A DNA stretch of 64,000 nucleotides, from the NCBI GenBank assembly GCA_009760855.2, contig WPIO01000044.1, positions 124,001 to 188,000 on the forward strand, written 5' to 3'. Under the pieces are notes generated by a model. That model did no database searches. It saw only the letters and a list, made by a program, of their open reading frames with translations, and had not been told where the DNA came from. Made by a program: the position numbers and the translations under genes. Below are positions 42,169-55,884 of the stretch, one piece after another. Within the stretch, counting starts at the first letter, position 1, and each line of letters begins with the position of its first letter. Origin of the DNA: Cristatella mucedo (taxonomy: Eukaryota; Bryozoa; Phylactolaemata; Cristatellidae).

Positions 42169-43075
42169 GGAACGGGTAGGTTTTATATCTTTTCTTAAAC
42201 GTCAAGTCGGGGGATTTCACGACGTCTATCGGGAGTAAGGTACAGGTTTTCTTAGCTTATGAACTGAAAGTATGGCCTTCTAAAGGATTTCCGGTTGGGT
42301 GAAGTCACAGTTAATCGATTCGAGTCACAAGAACAGGTGGTACAATTTGAACATTCATGAGGAAATATTTCAGATAGGTAGCCGGAACGACCGAATAATG
42401 GAACCTAGCAGTGATTGCCTGAATCCTGAAATTGATACGTTGCTTGTGTCGCAAATACCAATGATAGTTGGTAAGAAGCGGTTTAAGTTGGGACTCAATA
42501 TATTCACGTTATTCAAGCCTAGCTACAAAGCTTTGCACCAACTGTATGCGTCACATTTGATAGACAAGAAGGCCTGCTAGTAGTGAGCTAACAGAATTTC
42601 AGATGAGGTGTTAAAAAATTATAGATCAACTTGGTTGCGGTAGCCCTGTTTAAGAACGCTCACATTTTTGCAATGCTGCGTAGCTAAAAGTGCGTCGCAG
42701 ACTTGAATTTGGAGCTGATGTGGTCTTCTTGTGACACTTTACTTTGGAACGGGACACCCAGATTTTGCGCACATGTTACAGAAGATATGCTAATGTAACC
42801 CGTGTTGTGAGATAGGTTGTCCAATTTCTGAGTGTCCAATTTCCATGCTTACCCATCAAAAATTAATTTGGCTTTATCGTCATTCTATTAATGAAAGTTA
42901 TTTGTCACCTAAGTGTGGATGTCAGTTATACATGCAGCAAGGCAGTTGAGAGAGCCTAGCATGCTGAAAGGCTGAAAGGCTTCAAATCACGTGTTCGGCT
43001 GTCATATACATAAAAATGAAGGCCCTAATTGTGCTCGGCGACTATATCAGCAAAAGGAAGAATAGAAATTAAGAA
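42005..43075 (-). mobile_element. LINE-B, old copy
   Basis: The minus strand shows the tail hairpin (plus-strand AGAACTAAGTCTCTTTCGGT), the 3' block and degraded RT ORF up to the FYVYD remnant of YADD near 43010. It is more diverged than most copies. Confidence 0.75.
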
Positions 43076-45130
43076 AGGAGTTTTCAAAATGTATCCAACC
43101 GATTTGTGTAGAGTCATTTAAAAAAATCAGAGCTTAACTTGCATTTCAGATTATTTACTCTGATATGTGAAATATTAGCCAAGTTAAGGATTTTACAAGG
43201 CACAAACCAACACTGAAAATGAAGCTGTATAAAAGTTACAAGAACACACCTCAACAAGCTTCACCCATGTACCTCGATTTACTAGTTGGTACAAAAATCG
43301 CAAATGATGCAGAGATCGGAAAATTTCTTTATTATGTATGCTATTATATTATGTATGTTGCTTTTTGTTTATATCTGGGTTAGAGGTGGTTGGCATAATC
43401 ATTTTCTTTTTATGCGGAAGTCGTCCGAGCTTCCGATCCCATTTCTAACATATTTGTTTTTTAAATGTGCCCTTAGAAAATATATGATCATCAATAAATT
43501 TGATAAATATTTTCTTGACATGGGTTACTAAATGAAAAAGCGGGTAATGAATCCAGTGGCGATGTTGACATAGGAATGGACTCCCTGAACTCTATCTTGC
43601 TGACAACGAAAGAGAAACTATCTTCTAGATCGCCATAGGATCACCAGGTAAGGTTCAGACCTGGGAGCGGTTAAGAAGATGGTTGTTTGTCTACATCAGC
43701 TTTTCCGGATTATGTACCTGTTATTCCACCATGCTTTTATTAAAGCTTGATATAGCCTTAGCTAGTGAACTGGAGTGATCAGCAAATAATCTTCGTATTA
43801 GAGTCAATAGACAGTCAGTCGGTATCCTTTAAACGCTGTCTCAAGTTTGTGCTAAGTAGTCCTACTAGCTAGTTTAATGCCGCCTGAATGAAAATTTAAG
43901 GAACAACTAATCTAATAAATGTTCATAACCTCTTAGGCCAAGAAATATATCACTGAATGAGCTCTTAAGCATGGGTGAAGACGTTTGACTTATGCCAATG
44001 TAAAAGCTAAGCTTGTATCGATATGGGTGTTTATGAACTTAAAAATTAGCTTAATAAATTTCAATTCGTCTTGACAAGTCAATAAATCCGGAGGAAAATT
44101 GTGTTGCACTCTTTGGCCGGTATAAAGGAAGTGAGCTAATTAATTGCTATATATTGAATGCGATTCCTTAATCATCCATGCGTGCACCAGGGGTTACATA
44201 TCACATGCCAAGGTTGATAGTGTAAATATAAGAACTCAAGCTGCTGCTTGTCGCAGATAGCGTGCATTTCTGCGATCACCGTGTACAAAATAAAAGATGA
44301 ATAAGCAAATGGTTCGGAAGCCCGAAATATTAAATCGAGTGCAAACTTCTTATGAGACTGATCAGAATCGATTCTTTTAAATTTTTACTGATCCCAAAGA
44401 TGGTGCGCGACTTTTCCCATAAGACTATCCGCAGCTTGTTTATGAATTCGCCAGCACTTGAAGTCCATCGAGAAGAAAAGGCATATTAAATTAATTATTT
44501 AATACAAAAATGGATGCCTGCAGTCTGTCATTTACAACTTTTTTACGCCTACCCTTTGCAAGATGCCGGTGCCTTATAGATGAAGTATATTAGCATGTAG
44601 CAAGATAGCCTATCCTTGAAAACATTTGGGCTGGTTAAGGGCAGTGGCATGATTGTCCTGTTTTGCAGAGCCCATTCAGGAAATAAATTTCTCAGATAAA
44701 TTTGCTATTGTTATCAGAAGAATGATAACTTTAAAAAATAACTTGTCTTCCGGGGCATTTGATATATATCGTGGCCCAATTTATGGCTTTAAATAAATAA
44801 AATCTATATGCTTAGTATTAAATGTATTTTTCATCTTAATTATTACGTCGTGAGTAATCAAACTATTGAATCATTAAGTAATCGAACTCAATCAAACTTT
44901 TATAAAGCAGTAAAGCTGTAAGTATTCTATATGTCTGAGTTTATTGTTCATTCCTAGACGAAGTCGTTGAGGCCTAGCAGTGATCAGATAGTTGCTCTTT
45001 GCATTAATATGTAACTATTACTAATATCCTTCTTAATGTATAACAATTACTAATATCCTCCTTACATATTCCCTCCAGTATCATTAATAGTAGCCTGAAA
45101 GTTCACCATTTCTGTTTAATTTTAGCTGCC
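43076..45130. other. AT-rich interval, no recognised feature
   Basis: About 2 kb of AT-rich sequence with no repeat family, exon or structure recognised. Confidence 0.45.
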
Positions 45131-45137
45131 TAAGTGG

Positions 45138-45990
45138 ATGATAATAATAATAATAATAATGCATTTGATAAAGCGCCCTCAGAGAACTTAATCTCTCTCT
45201 AGGCGCTTTAAATTTGCTGCAAAGTGAAATGCAATTGAATGGTGAGTAAAGTCTTGCTTGATAAACAAAGAAAATGAATAATATGGTTAGAGGTGACATG
45301 CACTGGGTCAGCATGCAAATGTGGTTAGTGGCAGCATGCACAATGTCAGCACGCATAAGCACATGAAGGACGAATCACAGGGACCCAATAAATGCTGTCC
45401 TGAATAGGTGTGTTTTTAAGTTCCTTTTAAATGTGGTCTGGTCAGGGGATGTTCTGACGCAGGTCGGGAGGGAGTTCCAGGCTTTGGGAGCATATGAACT
45501 AAATGCACGGTCTCCAGAGGATTTGAGGTTTGTACGGAGTATTTGCAGACTGTTGGATTCCGAAAAGCGGGTGGTACGATGCTTGGCCTGATGGGGAGTA
45601 TATCTGAGAGATAGGCTAGAGCCAAAGAATGAAGTGACCTAAAAGTAAGCGACAAAACCTTGAAGTCAATCCGTTGCTTGACTGGTAGCCAGTGCAGGTC
45701 GGCGAGAAGTGGTGTGGTGTGGCAACTGTGACGCTCACGACAGACAAGCCTAGCTGCAGAGTTTTGCACCAGCTGCAATCGCCTGATCGCACATGCCGGT
45801 AGGACTGCAAACAGTGAGTTGCAGGAGTCGAGGTGGGTTGTCACAAATGCATGGACCAACTTAGATGTGGTATCCTTATCTAAACAAGCCCTAATTTTAG
45901 CAATGTTTTGAAGCTGAAAGTAGGCAGATTTGACTGTGGAGCTGATATGGTCGTCTAACGAGAGGTCGCTTTGGAATATGACACCTAGAT
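45138..45990 (-). mobile_element. LINE-B, 5'-truncated copy
   Basis: The minus strand encodes [19 protein letters not shown] through [17 protein letters not shown] in one 201-codon frame, then the 3' block, hairpin and (ATT)n. Its 5' end abuts the (ATT)n-like tail of the next LINE-B. Confidence 0.93.
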
Positions 45991-46004
45991 AGATATAATA
46001 GTGA

Positions 46005-46646
46005 TAATTATAATAATACATTTGTTTATAGTGCCCTCGGAGAACTCAATCTCTTTCTAGGCGCTTTCCATTTGCTGCAAAGGAAGCATGATTGAATGGT
46101 TAGTAGTAGCATGCTCAATGAGAACAAGCATAACATGGTTAGAGATGACATGCACAGGGTCAGCATGCAAATATAGTCAGTGGCAGTATGCACAGTTTCA
46201 GCACGCATTAGCACACAAAAGACGAATCACATGGAGCCACTAAAGGCTGTGATAAATAGATGAGTTGTGGCAACTGCGAAGCTCACGACAGACAACCTAG
46301 CTGCAGAGTTTTGCACCAACCGTAAACTCCTGATAGCACAGGCCAGTAGACCAGCAAGCAGTGAGTTACAGAAATCAAGACGGGATGTCACAAATGCATG
46401 AGCCAGTTACGATGTAGTATTCCTGTCTAAGCAAGCTCAATTTTTAGCAGTGTTATGAAGTTGAAAGTAGGTTGATTTGACTGTAGAGCTGACGTGATCG
46501 TCTAATGAAATGTCACTTTGGAGCAGGATACCTATATTTCGTGAAGGTTCAACAGGAGATATTCTGGAAGAGCCGATTGTGAGCGTTAACCTTATCAATT
46601 TCTGAATTACACTTAGTTTGCCCATAACTGGTAAGTTGGTTTTAAT
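46005..46646 (-). mobile_element. LINE-B with internal deletion
   Basis: The minus strand has the 3' tail and block (46005-46260) and then jumps at about 46262 to upstream ORF sequence (RTxxKIGSSRISPVEPSRN region), losing several hundred bp that are present in other copies. Confidence 0.85.
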
Positions 46647-46654
46647 GCTTAAAC

Positions 46655-47045
46655 GCTCGTTTCAGTCTCATCGTGCCCTCAGGTCAGCTGTTCCATTGCT
46701 GCGCTTAAAGATTGTTGGCTACAGACGCTTTTGCCCTTCAGGTTCTAGATTTTGAAGCTCGCTTCCACAGTTCTTACGCAACAGTATCTATTCCCCGGCT
46801 GCCTACTGCTTTACATTCTTCCCAGCCGTCCTGAGCTGCTACTTCCATGATAATCCCTTCCTCGACTGCCTTCCTGACTCAGCTATGCCCTTTGTCTTAG
46901 TTGCGTGAGACGAAGTCTGCTGGCTACCGTATGCATTCCGAAAACTCTCTAAGCTTCGAGTGCGCTACAGAAAACTCACCCGAGTAACACCCACTTAGTC
47001 TTTGTGGCTTTTTAATTTACAGACAGAGATACATTACATTATAGT
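46655..47045 (+). mobile_element. LINE-A 3' end
   Basis: From CATCGTGCCCTCAGGTCAGC to the tail ACAGACAGAGATACATTACA. 5'-truncated. Confidence 0.88.
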
Positions 47046-47099
47046 ACGCCTTGAGGTGCATGAGTTCGGTTTGGAGGTTTCATTAGAGGCTACAGAATA

Positions 47100-47777
47100 C
47101 AGTCGTCCCTCGTTTATCGTGACTAATCAATTCCAGATTCTACCGCGATAAGTGAATTTCCGCGAAGTTATATTCTGTATTCATAAATCGAATATTTTTA
47201 TAGTTAGAGCATAAAAAACTTGTATACGTCCCTTTAAATACGGTTTTAACATTAATAGAGCCCTCGGGACATGAAATAACACCTTTTTAGTCACTATTAC
47301 ACTCATATTACCCAATATATTAGACCAAATAAGAGAAAATAATACATACTAGACGTGGCAAATATCATATTATTATTACTTTACTTTTAATTACACGCAC
47401 ACAGTTCTCACGCACAACCACTAACCTATGAAAATAGTGTAACTTTTTTATGATGAAGTGATGAAGACGAAGAAGTTTACTGCGAAGCAAAGAAGATCAA
47501 GTTTACTGCTCCTCTGAAGGCACGACTTCAGTAGAAGAGTCTTCAAGTGGTGCAGTATTTTCAGTAGGTGTGTTGTCGTCTTCTTCCGCGTTTCATAAGT
47601 ACATTAATTTTAATTTTAATTGTAATACATGGGTATACAATTGACTCAGACGACCAAGCGCATGCCGTATCATTTTTATTATATCGATCAACTTTTTAAT
47701 GAAAATACAAGTATTAAAAGCCGCGATAGAGTGAAGCCGGGGAAGTCGAAGCGCGAAATGGCGAGGGAAGAAGGCAG
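47100..47777. mobile_element. pogo/Tigger-like non-autonomous DNA transposon
   Basis: 678 bp flanked by TA (47098-47099 and 47778-47779). The left end begins CAGTCGTCCCTCGTTTATCG, followed by CCGCGATAAGTGAATTTCC. The right end, on the complement, begins CTGCCTTCTTCCCTCGCC, followed by CTTCACTCTATCGCGGC. These end sequences resemble a family I know from many animal genomes that is assigned to Tc1/mariner-pogo. No transposase ORF remains. Confidence 0.75.
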
Positions 47778-47779
47778 TA

Positions 47780-50650
47780 GCATTTCTGATGATTGATTTT
47801 CTCAAAGCGGTTTTCGAAGTTTCCCTGCTATTTTTGCCTTTGGAACAGCAGGAACAGTAGTACCGCCAAGCGAACTATCGTACGTACGACCGGCTACAGG
47901 GAACCAATCTCTCTGTGGGTAGCAACGACGTCAAGCGGACGCCCTGGTGGACCCGATATTTGGAAAGGCCACCACTTAACATTAAATGCCCTTGTGAAAC
48001 ATTCACCAAATCTCTAGAGCTGGCAGCCATTGAGTTCCTTCAAAACTTGCGCAATGTGAAGGTCAAGGTTGGTGTGTTGGCGGTACCGCGGACAAAGGTC
48101 ATGGAATGCAAGGGTTTTACCAAAAAAACTCACTGATTAGATGAGATTTCTTTGGAACACCGTCGTCGCAGTGTTTTGAGGCTCTCTGTGCGATCACAAG
48201 GTGGAAAACTACGATGAAGGTTACTATATGAAGCTAGGAAGTTGAGACAATGGTGGATAACGATAGCACCGTGGCATGAAGGAGGTTCTTCGAAGTCCAT
48301 ATCCTTGAGCCTCATCTTGATGAATTAAAGCTATTCGAAATCTATAAACCTATTCGAAGGAGCAAGGCGAATGTCTCCACCAGGCTTCAAGGGATGAGTG
48401 ACTAGATAGTAGTAACGACAGTAAAGGTTACTTATTCAGATCTTATTATCAGACCCAAAAATGCCAAGTCTACTTTTAGCCACATAACATTGCGGAAATT
48501 CGGGCTTGTTTAGATAGGGATACCACATCTAAATTGTGGGTTGTTTTTGGGAGTTCTCGGTACATTGCTAAAGTTCAGTTCCAGAGGGCTACCATTATTC
48601 TGTTCGCGATCAATGTTATTCTTAGAGTTGCTCAAGAGGTGAATTTCTTTCAAATGGTCCTGTAGAGGCCTGCAGAGCGGCGAGCAGCTTCAGACTCTTC
48701 AAGCAGTAATGCGCGTTTTTTGAGAAGCTTTCTGTTTCGCACATTTGTTTTATAGGAGTTCTTCGAGGCAGCGCTCCTGGGCGCAGCTTCAGCCTCGCCA
48801 GAAACAAGGCTGAAGTACATGCTTATGCCTAAAAGTTATTGAGATTACTAGCGGCTGCTGAACAATAAGCATTAGTCACAGATATGACATAACCCAGTGT
48901 TTATGCCATATGAACTGGTCGCGTGTAGCGACGGTCAATTAATGGTACTTTTTATTTCAACGGGCGCAGTTTGCTGCGGCCTATCCCATAATGACGTCGC
49001 CTAAGCGGATTTCAAACAAACGACTCTACAACAGGATGCAGACGTGCAATATGGCATGGGCGAAATTGATTGCCTCTTGCTATGCTACCGTCGGCACGTG
49101 TGCGTGAATCGGTGCAGCAACTAGGGCTCGCTAGCCGTTGCTTCGACGCGTCAGCTCCCGTAGCGTTTGTCACGCGACTGCGAGGACTGGCACCTGTTAC
49201 GTCTGCGTTTGTGGCAACGGCTTTTAGTTCAAAAGCCGCAACAGTGCGTTCGTAACATTTAGCTTCAGAAGGGAGATAATTGATTCAGGACCCTGAGCAG
49301 CCATCGTGCGCTAGTCTCATTACTTGTGCCTGTATTGGCCAGCACTGGGCCTGATACGCAGACTTCGACATTGGCTGGTCGTCTAAGGCTGCTGATCTCT
49401 GCTGATCGCAGAATTAGCCGCTGAAGTGGCTGCTTGCTCTGCTAAATTGAGAAAATTCCAGAACACTATTTTACCCAACCTAGGCGAGCTTCGTATCAAA
49501 ATGCGTCCTAAATAGTTAGGAATTTCAGGCGATAAGGTGTCAAAGGCAGCACGGGTGCATGCCATTATTGAACCCCCCCCCCTGTAGTGCACTCGGGAAA
49601 TGTGATGCACAGCTTTAGAAACCCGATCTTGGGATTTTACGTGAGAGCATTGAACTGGTTGCTGGTAAAGTGCAGGCGTCGCGTACTAAAATGGCGCAGC
49701 GCTAAATCAGCCTCATGGTAACTGCCAAGAAATTCATTACTCACGGCTCCTGAATTATAATGGCTAGGAGCCGATTGTGCGGTAATCTATGGTTAGGCAG
49801 CATAAAGCAAAATTTAAGCCTGTATGCAATCAGCCTTAGCAGTTGGGTTGAGTGGTGCTCCAGGCTTTGAGCTGTTCGAGAGTTGTTGTAAATCTTGACT
49901 GCTATCAGACGCCTGTAACCCTCCGTCGCTGTAGACCTCTCAACGTTACGGATATGAACTTATCTTGAGGCGTCGGTGTTTTTCATTGCTGGCGCGTTCC
50001 ATCGCTGCCGGAAAACCTGCACTGCTGCTGCACTAGTATTTCCCTTGCCTTGAGCTTCAGGGCTTCACCATGACTTTTCCATCGCCGGTTGAGACTGGCG
50101 TAGTTACATTGGCGCAGTTACAGTGGCACCGTGCTTTCGGTTTAGTCCTGGAAGGACGTAAAAGACCATTCTTCCCGTATTTGGCCGTACCCTAGCAGTG
50201 CATTAACATGTGAGGAACGTGTCAATCCTTTTTCCTGCATGATTTATAGCCACAGTGGAGCCTGTGAGTTCCTCTTGACAGGTAAAGAAACGAGCGTCGC
50301 TAGGTACCTAGTCACTCCTCACAGTAATGCAGTGTCCTGTACTGCCTCCCGGAGCCATCTGTCATTAATGCTGCACAATAGTCTCAGGCTGTGCCACGCT
50401 GATCGATGCATACCGTAGACTGCTCCTTCAGGAACTTTTAGAATGATTTATATCTGCACGTTTCGGGATCCGAGTGCTTCGGACTTGAACTCCGGCTTCG
50501 GAGTCGTCTCACCCGGATGGGTCGAATCCGGGCAGCTGGATATTTCGTCTCGATTCCAACTAAACGAGTTTTGCAAAGAATGCCACGCTCTGTATGCTAG
50601 TAGAAAAACCTGCCATTTCTCAGCCTTAAGGGTTTACTTCGGCTACCGCG
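47780..50650. other. no recognised feature
   Basis: No repeat family, exon or structured RNA supported; a C9 run lies near 49574. ORFs here are short and without motifs. Confidence 0.4.
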
Positions 50651-50654
50651 ACTG

Positions 50655-51625
50655 ATATACTGAATGCATGCTCGCTTTGCAAACATCGATCTCGGATTTC
50701 GGCAAATTTCTTAAAATAAACGACGATAAAACGGAACTACTATACATAGGACACCCCAAGCCTGTGACTGGACTAGAAGGCTTCACTCTCCTAATAAGTG
50801 GTGCTGTTGTGCGGCTATCATCACGTGCTCGGAATTTAGGTGTCGTCGTCGATAGCTGCCTAAATTTTGAAAGCTTCATTAAGAAGACTGCTTCCACAGC
50901 CAGCCATCACGTCCAATCCCTATCTAAGATTATGAACCGTCGTCCACGGTGGCTTGCAAAACATTTAACTAGCTCCATGGTTACCTCTCGGCTAGATTAT
51001 TGTAATTCTCAATTGGCTGGGCTACCAAAAAAGCCACTTGGCCACTGCAGCTGGCGATGAATATGGCTGCAAGGCTTGTTTACAAATCGGAGAGGTTTGA
51101 TCGTGTGTCTCCTTTGCTGAAAAATCTGGGGTGAATGCCGGTTGATCAACGGATACAGGGCAAAGTTCGTACGCTGATCCACACGGCCCGCCAAGGCCTG
51201 ACTTCTTCATACCTAGCTGAACTGCTACACCAGTTTCAGCCTCCTTGTGCCCTCAGGTCTTTTATGGACAACAAATTAGCTGCTTCATTCCTCCCCTTAA
51301 AGATCGTTGGCGACAGAAGCTTCTGCTCTGCAGGTCCTAGACTGTGGAACTCACTTCCACAATTCTTACTCAAGGACAACTACTCTCCTGCTGCCGACTA
51401 TGGCACATCCTTTCCAGCCGTCCTGAGCTGCTGCTTCCATGCCACTCACTACCTCAACTGCTCTTCTGACTCAGCTGAGTTTCTCACTTTCTCTTCGTTG
51501 CGTGAGATGAAGTATGTTGGCTACCGAATTCGTGCCGATAGCCGCTTAGGCTGTGAGTGCGCTATACAAAAATCTTCTGTAACACTAACTTAGTCTTTGT
51601 GGCTTTGCAAAGTTACAGTGAGAGA
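50655..51625 (+). mobile_element. LINE-A, 5'-truncated copy
   Basis: Two long plus-strand frames (50668-51060 and 51135-51593) cover [89 protein letters not shown] and KYVGYRIRADSRLG. A frameshift separates them. It is the most open LINE-A copy here. Confidence 0.93.
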
Positions 51626-52212
51626 TGCATACAAACATACCAGCCTCACAGCGCAGCACACAGTTCACATAGCCGTGTGCGTGCAGACGACCATGATTGC
51701 TGTAACCAGCGGTGAAGCTGAGATATTCATGATAGGGGTAAGACTTGTAAGTAATGCAAAATAATAACTAAAAATCTTAATTTGTGTGCGCCAAGACTCG
51801 GTGGCTGCTCGACCGCTGGAAGTAGAACATAATTTCGTAGTTGGTAATGGTGGGGACGTCCCAGGGGGCCGCTTAAGTCGCTGAACTGCTATAGGGAGGA
51901 GGACATATGCCCCCTATCCTCCACCTGGCTCAGTCAGTGGCTGTAGCACTACCTTTAACTGAATCGGAAGAAATTTCGTAAATAAATACTGCGAGTAGTG
52001 AAACTCAGCCAAGCAACAGGCTGCGTGACCTTCAGCCGTCTTAGCCAGGCGAACATGGTAGTTTTGCTCTGCAATCAAGTAAGAAGGCTTGCATTACTCT
52101 ATAGTCATTAGCGTCTACCCGCAAATAATCACGAGTAAATGCTGTTCAATTTGAAAATTAAAAGTGCTAAATTTAAGGATAAAGCTGCGAAAAGATTTTT
52201 TCGCAGACTCGC
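51626..52212. other. no recognised feature
   Basis: Nothing supportable. Confidence 0.4.
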
Positions 52213-52365
52213 ACACCCAGGAGGTAAGGTGATTGCTCTTCATGATCGAGATTGTAGGTTCGAATCCTGCAGCGGGCGTTCCTTTATTGCCAACTGCACG
52301 CAGTGCTAATAGCCGTAAAGGCTAATCTGCTGCAATACAAATGAGGCCGTTAAATCAGTCAATAT
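52213..52365 (+). mobile_element. SINE-1 copy
   Basis: CCCAGGAGGTAAGGTGATTG head, GTAGGTTCGAATCCTGCAGC box B, CCAACTGCACGCAGTGCTAA core and GAGGCCGTTAAATCAG tail. Confidence 0.9.
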
Positions 52366-52499
52366 ACACCGGATGACAGTCACTAAGACTCGAGGTCCCT
52401 GTCAGGCTCTTCATTTTTATCCGTTCATCTGATAAGTACCCTAACGGAAAAGTTTTGACCAGCAGTTACCTCGGCCAGCCATTCCTTCCCAGGTTCACC

Positions 52500-53115
52500 T
52501 AATAATAATAAGAATACATTTGTATAGCACCCTCTGAGAACTTAATCTCATTCTAGGCACTTCACATTAACTGCAAAGTAAGCATGATCGAATGGTTAGT
52601 GGTAGCATGTTCATGTCAGCAAGCATAACATGATTAGAGACGAAATGCAAAGGATCAGCATGCCAGTATGGCTAGTGGCAGCATGCACAGTGTCAGCACG
52701 CATAAGTGCACAAAGGATGAATCACATGGAACCACTAAATCTTGTGATAAATATATGCGATTTTAGCTTCTATTTAAATGTCTTAAAGTCAAGGAATGCC
52801 GTGACGCCCGTCTGAAGTGAGTTCCAGGCTTTGAGAGCATACGAACTAAAAGCGCGGTCTTCAAAGGATTTGAGGTTCTTACGAGGTGTTGGTGTACGAT
52901 TTGGTTCAGAAAACCGGGTGGTGCAATCCTTAGCTTTGTAGGGGAGTAGATCTGATAGGTAGACCGGAGCCGAAGAATGAAGGGACCTAAAAGTTAGAGA
53001 CAGAACCTTGAACTCGAAGCGCTGCTTTACTGGGAGCCAGTGCAGGTCACGAGAAGTGGTGTGATGTAGCATCTGCGACGCCCACGACAGACAAGCCTGG
53101 CTGCAGAGTTTAACC
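52500..53115 (-). mobile_element. LINE-B, 5'-truncated copy
   Basis: On the minus strand: FRSLHSSAPVYLSDLLP, NLKSFEDRAFSSYALKAWNS, the 3' block, hairpin and (ATT)n tail. Confidence 0.92.
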
Positions 53116-53279
53116 TACATGGAACAGGTACGGCCTGGCCTCAAATAAACTACGGGAAAAGTGTCTATCCACGAATCATCTCGGAAAAATTCAATTTAAA
53201 AATAAAAGATCGAGGATGTAATTGTATAGCTGCAAAGGCTCAGCTGCAATGGATTACCAGCAGGCAAAAATATAAAACA

Positions 53280-53843
<564 letters not shown>

Positions 53844-54086
53844 TTGGAGAAGATTGAATCGCTGAAAGAGAAAGAGTTGTTACTAAATGAAGGGTTTCGG
53901 TATAGGAAAGCAAGATTTAATGCTGATTTAACGGAAGTTAATTTAAATATTTTGTGGAAGTCATCCTGGAGATGTGCTGAGTCAAATTATCGATGTGGTA
54001 TGAAAGTGATAAAAAATGATGCAACATTTATTACAGAACATACTCATCCACTGGATCTGGCAAAGAATGAAGCAGTGAAGACATAG
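53844..54086 (+). CDS. FLYWCH-type zinc-finger ORF (80 codons)
   Basis: The frame reads LLLNEGFRYRKARFNADLTE, then WKSSWRCAESNYRCGMKVI, then EHTHPLD. The pattern of aromatic residue, W-x-C, a second Cys, then H-x-H is that of FLYWCH zinc fingers, which occur in DNA-binding proteins and in some transposases. The surroundings are AT-rich with no exon partners found, and the ORF ends in a stop right after the domain. It may be a single exon, a domesticated fragment, or a remnant of a MULE-like transposon. Confidence 0.55.
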   Translation: MEKIESLKEKELLLNEGFRYRKARFNADLTEVNLNILWKSSWRCAESNYRCGMKVIKNDATFITEHTHPLDLAKNEAVKT

Positions 54087-54299
54087 TGTTAAATCAGCTG
54101 TTTTTGATTAGCAGTTAGTGTTAAATCAGAAGCGATTACATATTATTAAATCAACTAAACTTGTGACGCCAGACTTGTGTCTAAAATAGAACTATGGATC
54201 GTTATCTTGCATTGCTGACTGAGCTTTCGTATTGCCTTTTTGGCTGATCGGATCATCTCCTTCTAGAAGACAGTTCTGGAATCCATACACTGCATAAAT

Positions 54300-54455
54300 C
54301 CGTGATCTGACCGCTCTGATTGGGACCCAGGGGTAAGGTGCTCGCCTGTAGCGACAATCGTCGGCTCAAACCCTGGAGTAGGGAAAGCGTCTGGATAGAG
54401 ATTAAGTTCTTTTGGAGCGCTAAACAAAACAATTATATTCAATTTGTATGACAAT
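54300..54455 (+). mobile_element. SINE-2 copy
   Basis: GGTAAGGTGCTCGCCTGTAG head, GTCGGCTCAAACCC box B, then AAGCGTCTGGATAGAGATTA with GTTCTTTTGGAGCGCT, the LINE-B-like tail. Confidence 0.8.
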
Positions 54456-55884
54456 TTTTCAAATGAATTTGTTAGGAGCTAGTATTAGGTGTATGAGGTC
54501 GTGGGTTCACCTCTTCTGTTCACAATAAAGAGGTGAAGCATGTGGCACTCTCTCCTACGGACGGCAAATGGCCATTGGTTTTTTGCGATTCTCTTTTCAA
54601 ACTCATCGATGCAATAGTAATATGACATAAGGCTGTGATAACTCAGCTTAACATAACTCAGCTGCTTGTTCAGCCATAATTATAATCTGATCAGGTTACA
54701 TTTTTGCTCTAGTTGTATTTAATATTTATTAAATGTAAGAATTACTATGAAAGATAAGAAACTTCCGAAAAATAATGATGCCTTCTGAATACCTCAGTGT
54801 CATAAAAAAATCAATAAGGACCAAGACCATGCACTAAAAAACGTAGCCTGTAACGCTGCGATAAGTCTTGTAAGCTTTAGGCCTGAAATGAATATATGAA
54901 CTCCTTAGGCTGAAGCAAGAAAACTACCTTAGGGTGGTCTGTATTCATGTAATATTTATGTTGCTATTCATTTATAAAAAAAATGGTTTGCTTTTTCGTA
55001 CTTGCCTGAGTAGGATAATTGTTTTTTTTTATAGCTATTGGTTATTGCTTCTCTTGCAGCTAGTTAAAATTCACCCGAATATAGATTACGATCTCTTAGG
55101 GCGCTATACAACAGACTTATGATTATTATTTTATTATTTATTCACCATTCGTTGCAGCAAGCTAACTAAGCTGATCAAAATTTCTAGATTCACTTTGGTG
55201 ATTTCCTCTATCCTACCTAGTTTATCTTGCTCGTCTATAATTTTGTCCGGAACTTGTTTTCTGCAGTTGCAGAGGGAGATAATCGGGTCCTTATCTTCTT
55301 CCGCTTAGTAAGCAGATGAGGGGCTAGTGATAAACGCTATTGTGCTGCCTCTTGCTTCGGCTACAAGCCTTGTCAGCTGCGCAGCTGGTGTCGCTGTTTG
55401 TGGGGCGTTCGTTGCCCCTGGAAGCGTTTTCTAAGCTAAGAGCAAGTAATGGCAACTATAAGCATTCACGATGTTGGTGAATAGGCTTTTTGTGAGCTTT
55501 TGCTATTAGTTTTTGAGTCCGGCTTGGACAGCGGTGCACCATGTAAATATTTTGAGACAATACAAAGCCGTCATTTGCGAATCTTTTTGTGAATTCGTGC
55601 AGACTCGGATGGAAAGTCATAAGCCATTTTAACCATATGCCGATACATATTCAATAATTTAAAGTCTATATTTATCCTTAACGAGCTCGGTGCGTCAGTC
55701 GGATTTCAGCAAAGCTTGTCGGCATCGCATGTGTCGATTGTCCCTAGATATTAAGTACGGCTGGACTAACGTTTTTGTCCACACATAGGGCATAGACGTC
55801 GATTGATGGCGAATCGATCGATTGGAGCGTGTACTGTACGAGCGTACGAGCTTGATTAACTTTCAAATGCTGCTCTTCGACCCT
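54456..55884. other. one LINE-B-like tail, otherwise nothing
   Basis: 55055-55135 carries a decayed tail (ATAGATTACGATCTCTTAGGG and ATTATTATTT). No gene recognised. Confidence 0.4.

Noticed and set aside
51830-51870. Short similarity to the chitinase N-terminal exon (GTTGGTAATGGTGG)
   Set aside because: Too short, with no surrounding frame or splice sites; treated as chance.
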